From positions 1 through 64,000 of the forward strand of contig JAPPLM010000041.1 of assembly GCA_028874195.1 (NCBI GenBank): a DNA stretch of 64,000 bases, written 5' to 3'. Source of the DNA: Chloroflexota bacterium. GTDB taxonomy: Bacteria > Chloroflexota > UBA11872 > VXOZ01. Both the position numbers and the translations under genes were made by a program. The notes beneath the pieces were generated by a model. The model had not been told where the DNA came from, ran no database searches, and saw nothing but the letters and a program-made list of their open reading frames with translations. Below are positions 33,933 through 43,158 of this stretch, one piece after another. Within the stretch, counting starts at the first letter, position 1; each line of letters begins with the position of its first letter.

Positions 33933-34868
33933 ATGGAGAAACACTGGAGCCACTACATGCACCTTGGGTTTGTGCATTTCATGCTCTTCCCAGAGGTGAT
34001 GGGTGGCGATGGGCCAGTTATCGAATCACTGCGTCACCTCACGGTTGACGACTTCTTCCAAGTTGCCGAGATCACGCACATCGCTGATCCCGATGTTGCT
34101 AAGCAAGCCAAAGCCTTGAGCGAGACGACCAAGCTCCATCTTGGTTTCGGCGTGCAGCCCATCCTCTTGCGCAATCAACTGAACTTGGCCAGCATCGATG
34201 AGTCGCACCGCCAGGCCGTAGTGACGCGGGTCAAGCAAGCCGTGGACGAAGCGTATGCCATGGGTACCCGCGTGCTCGGGCTCTTCGACGGTCCCTCGTC
34301 GTATCCTGGCGCAGAGTACAAAGAGCAAGCGCTCAACGCGTTCGCCGAATCATTGAAGGAAATCTGCGCATACGCGGAGCAGCAGCGGACGGACTACACG
34401 CTCTGGATCTCGCTCGAGCAATTTGACCGCGACGTGGACAAGAAGAGCCTCGTCGGCCCCATCGAGGATACGCTGCCGCTGTGCCAAGCAGTGCGCGCAC
34501 AGTGCGGGAACTTCGGCCTTCTAGTGGACCAAGGGCATCTCCCTCTGCTTGGCGAAACACCGGAGGGCACGCTGTCTGTGGCACGAGAATACCTGGGACA
34601 CATCCACCTCGGCAGTTGCATCAAGAAGCCGGGGCATGCCCTCTACGGCGATCAGCACCCGCGCTTCGGCCATGAGGACGGTGAGAACGATACGGCGGAA
34701 CTTACTGAATTCCTCCGCACCCTGTTTGAAATAGGCTACTTCGACAAAGACGTTCCTACAGAGAAACCGCTGTGCACTTTTGAGCTAAAGCCCGCGCCGG
34801 GCGAGGATTCGCTCGCCTTAATGGCAAATGCCAAGCGAACGTTCCAGGCGGCCTGGGCAGCGCTCTAG
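33933..34868 (+). CDS. Sugar phosphate isomerase/epimerase-like TIM barrel protein
   Basis: A 311-residue protein of the AP endonuclease 2/xylose-isomerase-like fold. Evidence includes 'LWISLEQFDRDVD' (metal-binding Glu on a strand), 'FGLLVDQGHLPLL' (Asp/His), 'LGHIHLGSCIKKPGHALYGD' (His) and a terminal 'CTFELKPAPGED' (Glu), a complete set of likely metal ligands. The substrate is unknown. The following gene, 34 nt downstream, is a 2-hydroxyacid dehydrogenase, so a small catabolic operon acting on a sugar acid is plausible. Confidence 0.78.
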   Translation: MEKHWSHYMHLGFVHFMLFPEVMGGDGPVIESLRHLTVDDFFQVAEITHIADPDVAKQAKALSETTKLHLGFGVQPILLRNQLNLASIDESHRQAVVTRVKQAVDEAYAMGTRVLGLFDGPSSYPGAEYKEQALNAFAESLKEICAYAEQQRTDYTLWISLEQFDRDVDKKSLVGPIEDTLPLCQAVRAQCGNFGLLVDQGHLPLLGETPEGTLSVAREYLGHIHLGSCIKKPGHALYGDQHPRFGHEDGENDTAELTEFLRTLFEIGYFDKDVPTEKPLCTFELKPAPGEDSLALMANAKRTFQAAWAAL

Positions 34869-34902
34869 AGAGAATTGAGCAACGAGAAAGAGTAGGGAAA
34901 CA

Positions 34903-35883
34903 ATGCAGCCGAAAGTCTATGTCACGCGTCGGATACCGGAGTCAGGGATAAACCTTCTCCAACAGTCCTGCGACGTTGAGATTTGGGATAGCGATGACGT
35001 TGTTCCGCGCGATGTCTTCCTGGAGGCAGTTGCCGATAAAGACGGTGTGCTCTGCCTCCTGACCGATAAAGTCGATGCTGAAACCCTGGACGTGGCAAAG
35101 AACGCGAAGATCTTTGCCAACATGGCCGTGGGTTTCGACAATATTGATGTCGATGAGTGCACAAAGCGGGGAGTCATGGCGAGCAATACCCCCGGCGTGC
35201 TTACCGACACAACTGCCGACTTTGCCTTCACATTGCTCATGGCCGCCGCGCGCCGCATCCGCGAGGGTCATGAATTCGTCCATGCGGGAAAATGGGAGAC
35301 ATGGGGACCTCTCCTGCTTATGGGACAGGACATCCATCACGCCACTCTCGGCCTCATTGGATTGGGACGTATTGGGACGGAAATGGCGCGGCGCGGGCAA
35401 GGTTTCTCGATGCGTGTCATTTACAACGACGTGGTTCGCCGGGAAGACCTGGAGCAGGAACTCGGCCTTGAGTACGCCGACTTCGACACCGTTTTGAAGG
35501 AATCCGACTTCGTGAGCCTGCACGTGCCGTACATGCCGGCGACGCATCATCTCATCAGCACAGAGCAGCTTGCTTTGATGAAGGAATCAGCAATCCTCAT
35601 CAACACGGCGCGGGGCGCTATTGTAGACCCGCAGGCTCTTTACACGGCACTGAAGTCCGGTGAGATTTGGGCGGCAGGCCTCGACGTTACTGAACCCGAG
35701 CCAATCCCCATGGATGATCCACTGCTCACCTTGGACAACTGCCTGATCGCTCCACACATTGCCAGCGCAAGCTTCAATACCCGCAACGACATGTCCGAGC
35801 TTGCTGCGAACAATATTCTGGCTGCGCTTTCCGGCAAACGTCCTCCCACGATCCTCAACCCCGAGGTGCTGGAGGACTCTTAA
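34903..35883 (+). CDS. D-isomer-specific 2-hydroxyacid dehydrogenase (glyoxylate reductase-like)
   Basis: A 326-residue NAD(P)H enzyme. The N-terminus KVYVTRRIPESGINLL is typical of glyoxylate/hydroxypyruvate reductases. The nucleotide motif is 'LGLIGLGRIGTEMARRGQGF', and the catalytic triad is visible as Arg in NTARGAIVD, Glu in DVTEPEP and His in APHIASAS. It would reduce glyoxylate or hydroxypyruvate or oxidise the matching D-hydroxyacid. It is downstream of the TIM-barrel protein in the same transcript. Confidence 0.9.
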   Translation: MQPKVYVTRRIPESGINLLQQSCDVEIWDSDDVVPRDVFLEAVADKDGVLCLLTDKVDAETLDVAKNAKIFANMAVGFDNIDVDECTKRGVMASNTPGVLTDTTADFAFTLLMAAARRIREGHEFVHAGKWETWGPLLLMGQDIHHATLGLIGLGRIGTEMARRGQGFSMRVIYNDVVRREDLEQELGLEYADFDTVLKESDFVSLHVPYMPATHHLISTEQLALMKESAILINTARGAIVDPQALYTALKSGEIWAAGLDVTEPEPIPMDDPLLTLDNCLIAPHIASASFNTRNDMSELAANNILAALSGKRPPTILNPEVLEDS

Positions 35884-36005
35884 AGCCTCGGCTAGCTCTA
35901 ATTGCCGATTGAGAGTCTGCAACCGGAATAGCGGGCCAAAGCCAGAACGGCACGGCCGCAAAGCGATGATGGGCGCCTTTCCCAAACGCAGGGCTTGAAA
36001 CCTGG

Positions 36006-37193
36006 CTAGGAGCGGTTGCTCTCCTCCGCAGATTGGGTCTTCCAAGGCAGCAGCCGCAACCGAGCCCGCGCGGGAACGTGGAAGACGGGGGGCATGGCGT
36101 AGGTCTTCACCCGGCTGTGCACGGCAATACTCTGCAGCAGGCCTATGCCGATGAAGGTAGTTATCAAGGCGCTGCCGCCGTAGGAGAGGAAAGGCAAAGG
36201 TATACCGGTTACGGGCAGCAAGCCAATGATCATGCCCACATTTACGAATGTTTGCAGGAAGATAAACGTCGTGACGCCAACGGCGATGTTTTGGCCGAAA
36301 TGGTCGCGCGCGCTGGTAGCAATCAACGTAGCGCGCATGAGCAAGACCGCAAACAGAACAAGCACCAGCATGCTGCCGACGAAGCCGAGTTCTTCCGCCA
36401 GTACGGCGAACACAAAGTCCTTGTGCTGTACACGCAGATACTCCAACTGGGTTTGCGACCCCTGGAAGAGACCGCGGCCCCAGAGTTCCCCCGCGCCAAC
36501 GCTAATCTGTGCTTGGAGGGCATTGTAGCCAGCGCCTAGTGGGTCCGCCGTTGGATCAAGAAATGTGGTGATTCGCTCCCACATGTATTCCTTGATCCGA
36601 ATGAGCTGCAAGAAAACGGCGCACAGCAAGCCTACCGTCACGCCAATAATGTACTTGAACGGCACCCCCGCCATAAAGACCATCGCCCCCCAAATCCCGA
36701 GGAACATCAAGGTAGTGCCAAGGTCGGGCTCCCGAAAGACCAGGAACGCCGGCACGGCTGTGATGACGATGGAACCAAAGAAGTAACGAATGTCCTCGAC
36801 ACGATGCGGTCCCGCGCTGAAGTAATGCGCGAGCACCACGATCAAGGCGATCTTCGCAAATTCTGAGGGTTGCAAGGAAAACGGGCCAATGAGGAACCAC
36901 CGCTGCGAACCGCCGATGGAGACACCGGCAATCAGCACTGCCAGAAGCATCACCACAGAGGCGCCGTAGCCAATCCAGGCCAGGCTGCCGAGCCAGCGGT
37001 AGTTCAGCTTGGGGGCGATGGCGAGGATCACAACCCCCATGCCTAAGAATGCTGTCTGCTTCATGACGTCCACAGACACTTCGGACTCGATGAGAGTCGC
37101 GCTGCGAATGAGCACTATGCCAACAGCGCCAAGGACAATGGCAGCGGCAGTCAGCCAGTAGTCATACAGTTTCCATTTCCGTACGACAATCAT
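36006..37193 (-). CDS. rodA: Rod-shape SEDS peptidoglycan polymerase RodA
   Basis: A 395-residue polytopic SEDS glycosyltransferase with about ten transmembrane helices. The family signatures 'SLQPSEFAKIALIVVLAHYF', 'FREPDLGTTLMFLGIW' and 'GIPLPFLSYGGSALITTFIG' are present, including the catalytic Asp in the 'W.D'-type loop region. It polymerises lipid II glycan with PBP2 as its transpeptidase. The ATG at 37193 lies 1 nt after the mrdA stop, with AGG upstream. The in-frame GTG at 37208 would overlap mrdA. It is the last gene of the mre operon. Confidence 0.95.
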   Translation of the reverse strand: MIVVRKWKLYDYWLTAAAIVLGAVGIVLIRSATLIESEVSVDVMKQTAFLGMGVVILAIAPKLNYRWLGSLAWIGYGASVVMLLAVLIAGVSIGGSQRWFLIGPFSLQPSEFAKIALIVVLAHYFSAGPHRVEDIRYFFGSIVITAVPAFLVFREPDLGTTLMFLGIWGAMVFMAGVPFKYIIGVTVGLLCAVFLQLIRIKEYMWERITTFLDPTADPLGAGYNALQAQISVGAGELWGRGLFQGSQTQLEYLRVQHKDFVFAVLAEELGFVGSMLVLVLFAVLLMRATLIATSARDHFGQNIAVGVTTFIFLQTFVNVGMIIGLLPVTGIPLPFLSYGGSALITTFIGIGLLQSIAVHSRVKTYAMPPVFHVPARARLRLLPWKTQSAEESNRS

Positions 37194-37194
37194 G

Positions 37195-39048
37195 CTATTG
37201 CCTAGCACTTCTAACGGACTCGAAGTAGAAACGGGTCAGCTTATCCGCAATAGGAGCTGCATATTGAGAACCCTCGCCCGCGCCGTAAAGCACCACAGCA
37301 AAAGCGATCTCCGGTTCGTCAAATGGGGCAAATCCCGTGAAGAGAGCGTGGGTCGGCAGGTGTCCGTCCTCATCACGGGGGCCGGGGTACTCTGCCGTGC
37401 CGGTCTTGCCGGCAATTCCAAACGGGTTTGACGCTATGCGAATGGCGGTGCCACGCGCCACCACGTCACGCATCGCATTTCGGATTACGGAAAGCACTTC
37501 TGCGGAATAAGGCAAGCGTCGAGCCACCCGTGGTTCAATCGACTTCACCTGCTTGCCGTCGGTGCCCCGTATCTCAGCGGCGACTCTAGGATACATCAGT
37601 TCACCGCCATTTGCAATAGCCGCCGAAAGATTCGCAAGTTGCAACGGGGTGCTCAAGACATCGCCTTGCCCAATCGCCGTATTGTACGAGTCGCCTTGGA
37701 ACCAAGGCTCATTCTTGACTCGCTGCTTGCGCTCCGGTGTGGGCATGAGACCGTCCTGTTCGCCGGGTAGATCGATGCCTGTCGCTTGTCCAAAGCCACA
37801 GGACGTCGCAGCTTGCGCGAGCGCTTCAGGCCCAATGCCTTCAAATTTTGTATAGGGGCTCCCACCGACCAATGAGTAGAAGAAGACGTCACAAGAGCGG
37901 ACGAGGCCTTCATACGCATTGAGGGAGCCATGCCCACTGCGCTTCCAACACCCAAATGACCATCCGCCGGGAAGTGTAAGCTGGCCGTGACACGTGAATT
38001 CCATGTCCAGGTCCATGTTGTAGTTCTCCAACCAATGCGCAAGACTAACGAGCTTGAAAGTGGAGGCTGGCGGATAGAGTCCTGCGATAGTTTGATTGAC
38101 TAGGGGCCGCGAAGGATCATTGGCCAGCCGCGCATAGTCTTCCTGGGATATAGACCGGGCAAAGAGATTGTTGTCGAACCCCGGCAAGCTCACCAACGCC
38201 CGCACTGCGCCACTAGCAACGTCCATGGCTACTACGGCACCGGACGGCGCTCCCGACTCTACAAGTCCTTCATGGAGCATTGTAGTGACGGCCTCTTGCA
38301 GTTCCAGGTCCAATCCCAACACGAGATTCTTCCCTGGTCGGGAAGGCGTTTCACGCAGCACGCGCACGGTGCGGCCATACGCATTCACTTCGACGTTTCT
38401 TTGGCCTTTATCACCATGGAGTTCCGTCTCGTAGATTGACTCAATCCCCGCAATTCCGACCTGGTCATCCCGTTCGTACCCGCGATTCAGATAGAATTCC
38501 GTGCGCTCATGGGGAATAGGGCCGACGTACCCCAGAACATGACCAACACTATCACCACCCGCATACTCGCGGACCGGCCGGCTCTCGGCGGAAATCCCCG
38601 GAAGATACGGATTCTCCTCCTCGATGATGAGAGCAACGTGATGCGGCACGTCTCGTTTCAGGATGGTAGGCAGATACGGACTCTGCAATCCTTCATTCAT
38701 TCGCTCCATGATGGTGAGCGATGGCATCTCGAGAAGCGCGGCCAGGCGTCGTGCGACACTTTCAACCTCGTCGCGAGGCAAGTCGATCATGCGTGCCACG
38801 ACGCTAAAGCTCGGCGCATTTATGGCTACCCGCTGGTTATTCCAGTCATAGATCACTCCGCGCAAAGGCTTGACTGAGAGCACGCGCAGGCTGTTATTCT
38901 CGGCTTGGTCGCGATACTCCGGACCGCGAACGATCTGGATGTACCACAACCGCGCGACGAGCGCGAGGAACGACCCGAGGAGGACGATGCGGAGGAGATA
39001 GAAGCGGATAGCCTCACGCCGGGTCAGTCTGCGTTTCTCTTCTGACAC
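37195..39048 (-). CDS. mrdA: Penicillin-binding protein 2 (elongation transpeptidase)
   Basis: A 617-residue class B PBP. An N-terminal membrane anchor ('FYLLRIVLLGSFLALVARLW') leads to a dimerisation domain and then the transpeptidase domain with YPPASTFKLVS (catalytic Ser in SxxK), 'LVRSCDVFFYSL' (SxD second motif as in other PBP2s) and 'IAGKTGTAEYPG' (KTG). It crosslinks peptidoglycan during rod elongation with RodA. It starts with GTG overlapping the mreD stop by 1 nt and ends 1 nt before rodA. Confidence 0.96.
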   Translation of the reverse strand: MSEEKRRLTRREAIRFYLLRIVLLGSFLALVARLWYIQIVRGPEYRDQAENNSLRVLSVKPLRGVIYDWNNQRVAINAPSFSVVARMIDLPRDEVESVARRLAALLEMPSLTIMERMNEGLQSPYLPTILKRDVPHHVALIIEEENPYLPGISAESRPVREYAGGDSVGHVLGYVGPIPHERTEFYLNRGYERDDQVGIAGIESIYETELHGDKGQRNVEVNAYGRTVRVLRETPSRPGKNLVLGLDLELQEAVTTMLHEGLVESGAPSGAVVAMDVASGAVRALVSLPGFDNNLFARSISQEDYARLANDPSRPLVNQTIAGLYPPASTFKLVSLAHWLENYNMDLDMEFTCHGQLTLPGGWSFGCWKRSGHGSLNAYEGLVRSCDVFFYSLVGGSPYTKFEGIGPEALAQAATSCGFGQATGIDLPGEQDGLMPTPERKQRVKNEPWFQGDSYNTAIGQGDVLSTPLQLANLSAAIANGGELMYPRVAAEIRGTDGKQVKSIEPRVARRLPYSAEVLSVIRNAMRDVVARGTAIRIASNPFGIAGKTGTAEYPGPRDEDGHLPTHALFTGFAPFDEPEIAFAVVLYGAGEGSQYAAPIADKLTRFYFESVRSARQ

Positions 39049-39563
39049 TATCTCCTCCTGGCGCTTGGATTTCCAGTGGCCATTTCGAGAAAGCGAAATC
39101 CTACGAAGACCACCAAAGGAGCAAAGAGCGCGTTGACGAGCGCCGTAGGCAACGCCATCTGCAATAGCATGTCGCGATAGGAAAACCTATAGTCAAACGT
39201 TATCAGCAGGGCGCCCAGAAGAATGAAGTACACTATCGCTATCCAAATCGTCGTAACTGCCGCCAAGACCGCCCGGTTTGGTTGCACGACACTTACCGCA
39301 AAACCTCCCACAAAGCCCGCCACGGTCAGTGCGAGAGCACTCAATCCCCAATGTGCGCCGGAGAATGCGTCGAGCAGCAGCCCGCCGACAAATCCCCATC
39401 CGGCGCCGCCTGCCGGCCCATACCAAAGTGCCAAGAGGGTCACGACCTGCAGCATGGGCAACCACACGATGCCAAATAGTGGAAAGTGCCACACCACGCT
39501 CGTTTGCACTAGCGCGGCCGCCAGCATCAGGATTATGATGGCAGGGCGTGAAACGTCGTTCAT
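39048..39563 (-). CDS. mreD: Rod shape-determining membrane protein MreD
   Basis: A 171-residue polytopic protein with five or six transmembrane segments. 'WGFVGGLLLDAFSGAHWGLSA' is the conserved MreD core (GLLxDx...GxxxL). It overlaps mreC by 4 nt (ATGA) and mrdA by 1 nt. It links the MreB cytoskeleton to the cell wall machinery. Confidence 0.92.
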   Translation of the reverse strand: MNDVSRPAIIILMLAAALVQTSVVWHFPLFGIVWLPMLQVVTLLALWYGPAGGAGWGFVGGLLLDAFSGAHWGLSALALTVAGFVGGFAVSVVQPNRAVLAAVTTIWIAIVYFILLGALLITFDYRFSYRDMLLQMALPTALVNALFAPLVVFVGFRFLEMATGNPSARRR

Positions 39564-40423
39564 GAGGTTGGCGCTGTGAACTCTCTTTCTTCCAGCGGCA
39601 GCGGCACGAAATTGGCAACCACCATCACGTGTTCCAATTGCGAAAAGTCCACAAGTGGTTCGATAACCGCGGTCTGGAATACTTCGTGGTCTTCTTGCTG
39701 CACCACGGTGACTTTGCCCAGCACGAAGTCCTTGGGAAACCCGCCGCCCATGCCACTTGTAACGATTAAGTCCTGCTCGTTGATCTCTTCCGTCTGCAAG
39801 ATGTAGCGCATTTGCAACCCGTCGGGTGTGCCGTACACAATGCCGAAAGTCCGGCGCGGACCGCCCTGAACGACAGCGTTTACCGCCATCGAGGGACTTG
39901 TGATGAGTTGTACCTTCGACGAACGAGATGCCACTCTGATGACTTTGCCCACAACGCCGAGAGGGGTCACGACGACCATCCCCTTCTCAAGCCCGCCACT
40001 GCTGCCGCGATCGATGATGATGGTGTCCAACAGGTTTGTCGGATCCCTCCCAATGACTTGCGCCGGGAGCAAATTCCACTCTGAGGTTGTTTGAGCGTAC
40101 CCCAATTGTTCGCGGAGCGTGCGGTTTTCGATTCTCGCGCCGCGGAGACTTACGACTTCCTGGTGCAGTCTCTCCACATCGCGTCGGAGCGCAGCATTCT
40201 CCTCCCGGAGGTTTCGTGTCTCCTGGAAGGAACCCAACACGTAGGAGGTCGCCCCAGTGGTGGAATCGAGGGCGCGTTGGATTGGCGCCGCAACGAAAGC
40301 CACGGCATCTTCCACGGGACGCAGCCAGCCCTGGCGCGAAAGGAAAACGAGCAGCACCGCTGCAACAGCGAGGAGCGCAAGCCGCAGAGCCAACGCTTGC
40401 GGCTGGACGTTGAAGTCACGCAT
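39560..40423 (-). CDS. mreC: Rod shape-determining protein MreC
   Basis: A 287-residue bitopic protein: one transmembrane helix (about residues 10-28), a coiled coil ('ENAALRRDVERLHQEVVSLR') and periplasmic double beta-barrel domain with 'AQVIGRDPTNLLDTIIIDRG', 'VVTPLGVVGKVIRV' and 'VTSGMGGGFPKDFVLGKV'. It activates PBP2-RodA and bridges to MreB. It sits 22 nt after mreB. Confidence 0.95.
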   Translation of the reverse strand: MRDFNVQPQALALRLALLAVAAVLLVFLSRQGWLRPVEDAVAFVAAPIQRALDSTTGATSYVLGSFQETRNLREENAALRRDVERLHQEVVSLRGARIENRTLREQLGYAQTTSEWNLLPAQVIGRDPTNLLDTIIIDRGSSGGLEKGMVVVTPLGVVGKVIRVASRSSKVQLITSPSMAVNAVVQGGPRRTFGIVYGTPDGLQMRYILQTEEINEQDLIVTSGMGGGFPKDFVLGKVTVVQQEDHEVFQTAVIEPLVDFSQLEHVMVVANFVPLPLEEREFTAPTS

Positions 40424-40445
40424 TTTGTCTCAGCAACACCTAAAT

Positions 40446-41543
40446 CTAGGTGGTTATATGCGCGTACTCACGTGAGTCGGAGACGAAGAGCTTTTGGTAG
40501 GATTCAATGTCGTTAAGGCACTCTCCGGTTCCCAAAGCAACACAGGTAAGGGCATTTTCCGCTATGACCACCGGAACGAGCGTTTCCTCAGAAATGCGAC
40601 TGTCTATGCCGCCCAACAGCGCGCCGCCACCGGTAAGCACGATGCCGCGATCCACGACATCGCCCAACAGTTCAGGCGGCGTCTCTTCAACCGAGGTCTT
40701 CACCGCCTCGATGATGTCGCTTACCGGCCCCGCAATTGCTTCACGCATTTCCGCTTGGGTAATTGTGACGGTCTTGGGCAGACCCGAGAGCATGTCCCTG
40801 CCCCGCATCTCGAAGGTTTTGTCCTGCTCATCCGGCATCGGGTACGCTGACCCGATTGCCATCTTGGTTTCTTCGGCGGTGCGTTCTCCAACTAGGAGAT
40901 CGTACGCTTGACGCGCGTAGTCGATGATTGTCTGATCCACTTCGTCACCGGCAACGCGAACCGAGCGGCTTACCACAATGCCTCCAAGGGATACGACCGC
41001 GACCTCCGTGGTTCCGCCACCAATATCCACGATCATGTTGCCAGCGGGCTCATCGACGGGAAGCCCGGCGCCGATGGCCGCAGCCATGGGTTCCTCGATC
41101 AGATAGGCTTCGCGCGCGCCGGCATTGATCGCGGCATCTTGCACGGCACGCTTTTCCACCTCAGTAACACCGCTGGGAATGCCGACGATGACACGAGGAC
41201 GCGGCACCAATTGAAAGCTGGTGTGCACGTGATCGATGAAGTAACGGAGCATCGTTTCGACGGTCTCGAAGTCTGCAATAACCCCATCCTTGAGGGGCCG
41301 CACCGCTACGATGCTTGCCGGCGTACGACCGACCATACGCTTTGCTTCCGCACCGACGGCAAGCACTTTCTCCGTACGCATATCCATTGCGACCACGGAG
41401 GGCTCGGATACGATGACACCCTTATCCCGGGCATACACCAGCATATTTGCTGTGCCCAGATCAATACCCAGGTCCTGTGAGAAGAGACCGAGGAAGGAGC
41501 TAAACGGACCGAGAATACTTGAGCGCCATGAAGAAAGCGGCAT
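40446..41543 (-). CDS. mreB: Actin-like cell-shape protein MreB
   Basis: A 365-residue bacterial actin. Phosphate 1 motif LGIDLGTANMLVYA, phosphate 2 'MIVDIGGGTTEVAVVSLGG', the adenosine motif 'IVLTGGGALLGGID' and the membrane/filament core are all intact. It forms membrane-associated filaments directing lateral wall growth. The ATG at 41543 (AGGG 6 nt upstream) is preferred to a GTG at 41561. The N-terminal 25 residues before the core are longer than usual. It heads the mreBCD-mrdA-rodA operon, which predicts a rod-shaped cell with peptidoglycan. Confidence 0.96.
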   Translation of the reverse strand: MPLSSWRSSILGPFSSFLGLFSQDLGIDLGTANMLVYARDKGVIVSEPSVVAMDMRTEKVLAVGAEAKRMVGRTPASIVAVRPLKDGVIADFETVETMLRYFIDHVHTSFQLVPRPRVIVGIPSGVTEVEKRAVQDAAINAGAREAYLIEEPMAAAIGAGLPVDEPAGNMIVDIGGGTTEVAVVSLGGIVVSRSVRVAGDEVDQTIIDYARQAYDLLVGERTAEETKMAIGSAYPMPDEQDKTFEMRGRDMLSGLPKTVTITQAEMREAIAGPVSDIIEAVKTSVEETPPELLGDVVDRGIVLTGGGALLGGIDSRISEETLVPVVIAENALTCVALGTGECLNDIESYQKLFVSDSREYAHITT

Positions 41544-41642
41544 TGCCAACCCTACACCCAAAGAGGCTCTTGGGGGAGCCTCAGAATCAAAAGGGGGAAT
41601 CGTACCATCCGACCGAAGGCTCTCAGCCTAACCTGCTCAACC

Positions 41643-41651
41643 ATTCTATCA
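41643..41651 (-). promoter_or_regulatory. Possible extended -10 for the mre operon
   Basis: On the minus strand TG-A-TAGAAT lies about 100 nt upstream of the mreB start, without a clear -35. The 308-bp divergent gap to ridA (41544-41851) holds no gene. Confidence 0.35.
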
Positions 41652-41777
41652 CATTGGCAGCTTGCCAGCATACCAGAAGGTCAAGACGGATCCAAAGTTT
41701 CGTGAGGCTATTCCCTGGGCCCTATTTCACCCGGCCGCATGGCAGTGAATAGCGCTTTTCGGCCACTCCCTACCCTG

Positions 41778-41786
41778 TGGTACACT
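41778..41786 (+). promoter_or_regulatory. Possible extended -10 for ridA
   Basis: TGGTACACT (TGn plus TACACT) lies 65 nt before the ATG at 41852; the -35 is weak. Confidence 0.35.
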
Positions 41787-41851
41787 GATCCTCACGTGAA
41801 TGCATGCAAGTAGGAATACGCCTTCTACCAAAGCTAAAGGGGAGCCAGCCA

Positions 41852-42232
41852 ATGCGCGTCGATCGTCTGTACAGTCCCAAAGGGCCCCGGCCCGCAGGAA
41901 CCTATTCGCAAGCCGTGCGCGCGGGCAACTTGCTGTTCATCGCGGGCCAGGGACCGCTTGACCCTCAGACCGGCGAGATACGAGGCGAGACACTTGCAGA
42001 GCAGTGTCAACTCACTTTGCAAAACATCAAGAACATCGTAGAAGGTCATGGCGGCGATATTCGCAATGTGGTGAAGGTGAACGTCTACCTCGCCGATATG
42101 GACGGCTTCTCGGAGATGGACAGCGTCTATAAGACGTTCTTTGGCGAGTACCCGCCGGCCCGCACGACGGTGGGCGTACAGATGAACGATATCCTGATCG
42201 AGGTGGAAGCCACGGCGGTCCTCGACGACTAG
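41852..42232 (+). CDS. ridA: RidA family reactive-intermediate deaminase
   Basis: A 126-residue YjgF/YER057c/UK114 protein that hydrolyses 2-aminoacrylate and related enamines/imines made by PLP enzymes. It has 'GTYSQAVRAGNLLFIAGQGP', 'NVVKVNVYLADMDGF' and 'YPPARTTVGVQM' with the substrate-binding arginine. The ATG at 41852 is set by GGGGAG 7 nt upstream; the in-frame ATG at 41804 is not supported. It may serve the several PLP enzymes encoded in this genome. Confidence 0.93.
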   Translation: MRVDRLYSPKGPRPAGTYSQAVRAGNLLFIAGQGPLDPQTGEIRGETLAEQCQLTLQNIKNIVEGHGGDIRNVVKVNVYLADMDGFSEMDSVYKTFFGEYPPARTTVGVQMNDILIEVEATAVLDD

Positions 42233-42247
42233 CGGGTATCTGCCGGG

Positions 42248-43087
42248 CTATTCCGCTTTGGATGCATCCAGTTTCGCCATTGTCTCGCGGTACCGCCGTT
42301 CCATCTCGGGGCCTTGGCGCGTGAGGTACTCCCGCTCGAGGGATCGCGCCGAGGCAGCCGAAGGCGGAGTCGGAATGTCTACCGTCGCTACGGTGATCTT
42401 GTCGAATCCGCGTTGGTAGGCGATCATCTCTCCCTTGGAAACGACGAGGTTTTGCCCCACGTTGGCCTGGACGATGGGAACGCCATTCTCGCGCGCTCTG
42501 GCCAGGACCGCCTGATTCTGCGCCTTACTCGTATTGCCAAAGGTGGGGATATACAGAATTTGCGCGCCGTCGAGGACTATCGCACGAGGTATGAGGGGAT
42601 TCCAGCGGTCGTTGCAAATGAGCATGCCGGCCCGGCCAAAAGGCGTATCAAACGCGCGTAGCTTTTTGCCGATGCGGTTGAAGTGCCAAGAGGGATGCGT
42701 GCCCTCCGCAAACTGGCTCTTCTGATAGGTACCGCAAAGCTCTCCCGCGTGATCGGTGAAGACCACCGTATTGTAGATCTCATTGCCTACGCGCTCCGCA
42801 AAGCCAAAGCAGAGACAGACGCGCAGTTCTCGGGCCAGTTGTCTAAAGCGCGCGACATACGGACCGTCCAGCGGTTCGGCGATTTCCAGCATCTCGGCGG
42901 CCGACCGCCTGCCTTCGATGACGTCATACACGACGTAGCCCTCAAGGGCGCCCTCGATAGTCACGATAACGTCAGGGTTCTCGGTGGCCGCATCCCGTAT
43001 CAACCGCTCCATCTTGGCGGCGTTGGCGAGCTTGTCCCACTTCTTGGGTCGCAGTGAGATTGCTGCTACCTTGATTGACGTGAACAT
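42248..43087 (-). CDS. Carbon-nitrogen hydrolase (nitrilase superfamily)
   Basis: A 279-residue enzyme with the Glu-Lys-Cys triad: E45 in VTIEGALEG, K123 in TYQKSQF, C158 in LICNDRW, plus a second Glu near 'CLCFGFAER'. It cleaves a nonpeptide C-N bond (amide or carbamoyl) of unknown substrate. Its stop faces ridA in a convergent arrangement with only 15 nt between. The start ATG at 43087 is 71 nt from the gltX stop. Confidence 0.88.
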   Translation of the reverse strand: MFTSIKVAAISLRPKKWDKLANAAKMERLIRDAATENPDVIVTIEGALEGYVVYDVIEGRRSAAEMLEIAEPLDGPYVARFRQLARELRVCLCFGFAERVGNEIYNTVVFTDHAGELCGTYQKSQFAEGTHPSWHFNRIGKKLRAFDTPFGRAGMLICNDRWNPLIPRAIVLDGAQILYIPTFGNTSKAQNQAVLARARENGVPIVQANVGQNLVVSKGEMIAYQRGFDKITVATVDIPTPPSAASARSLEREYLTRQGPEMERRYRETMAKLDASKAE

Positions 43088-43158
43088 CCTACACCTGTCG
43101 CGCGGCTCTCATGTTAGACACGGAACATGCGTTTCCAAGTCCGTTCAAGCGTTCGTAC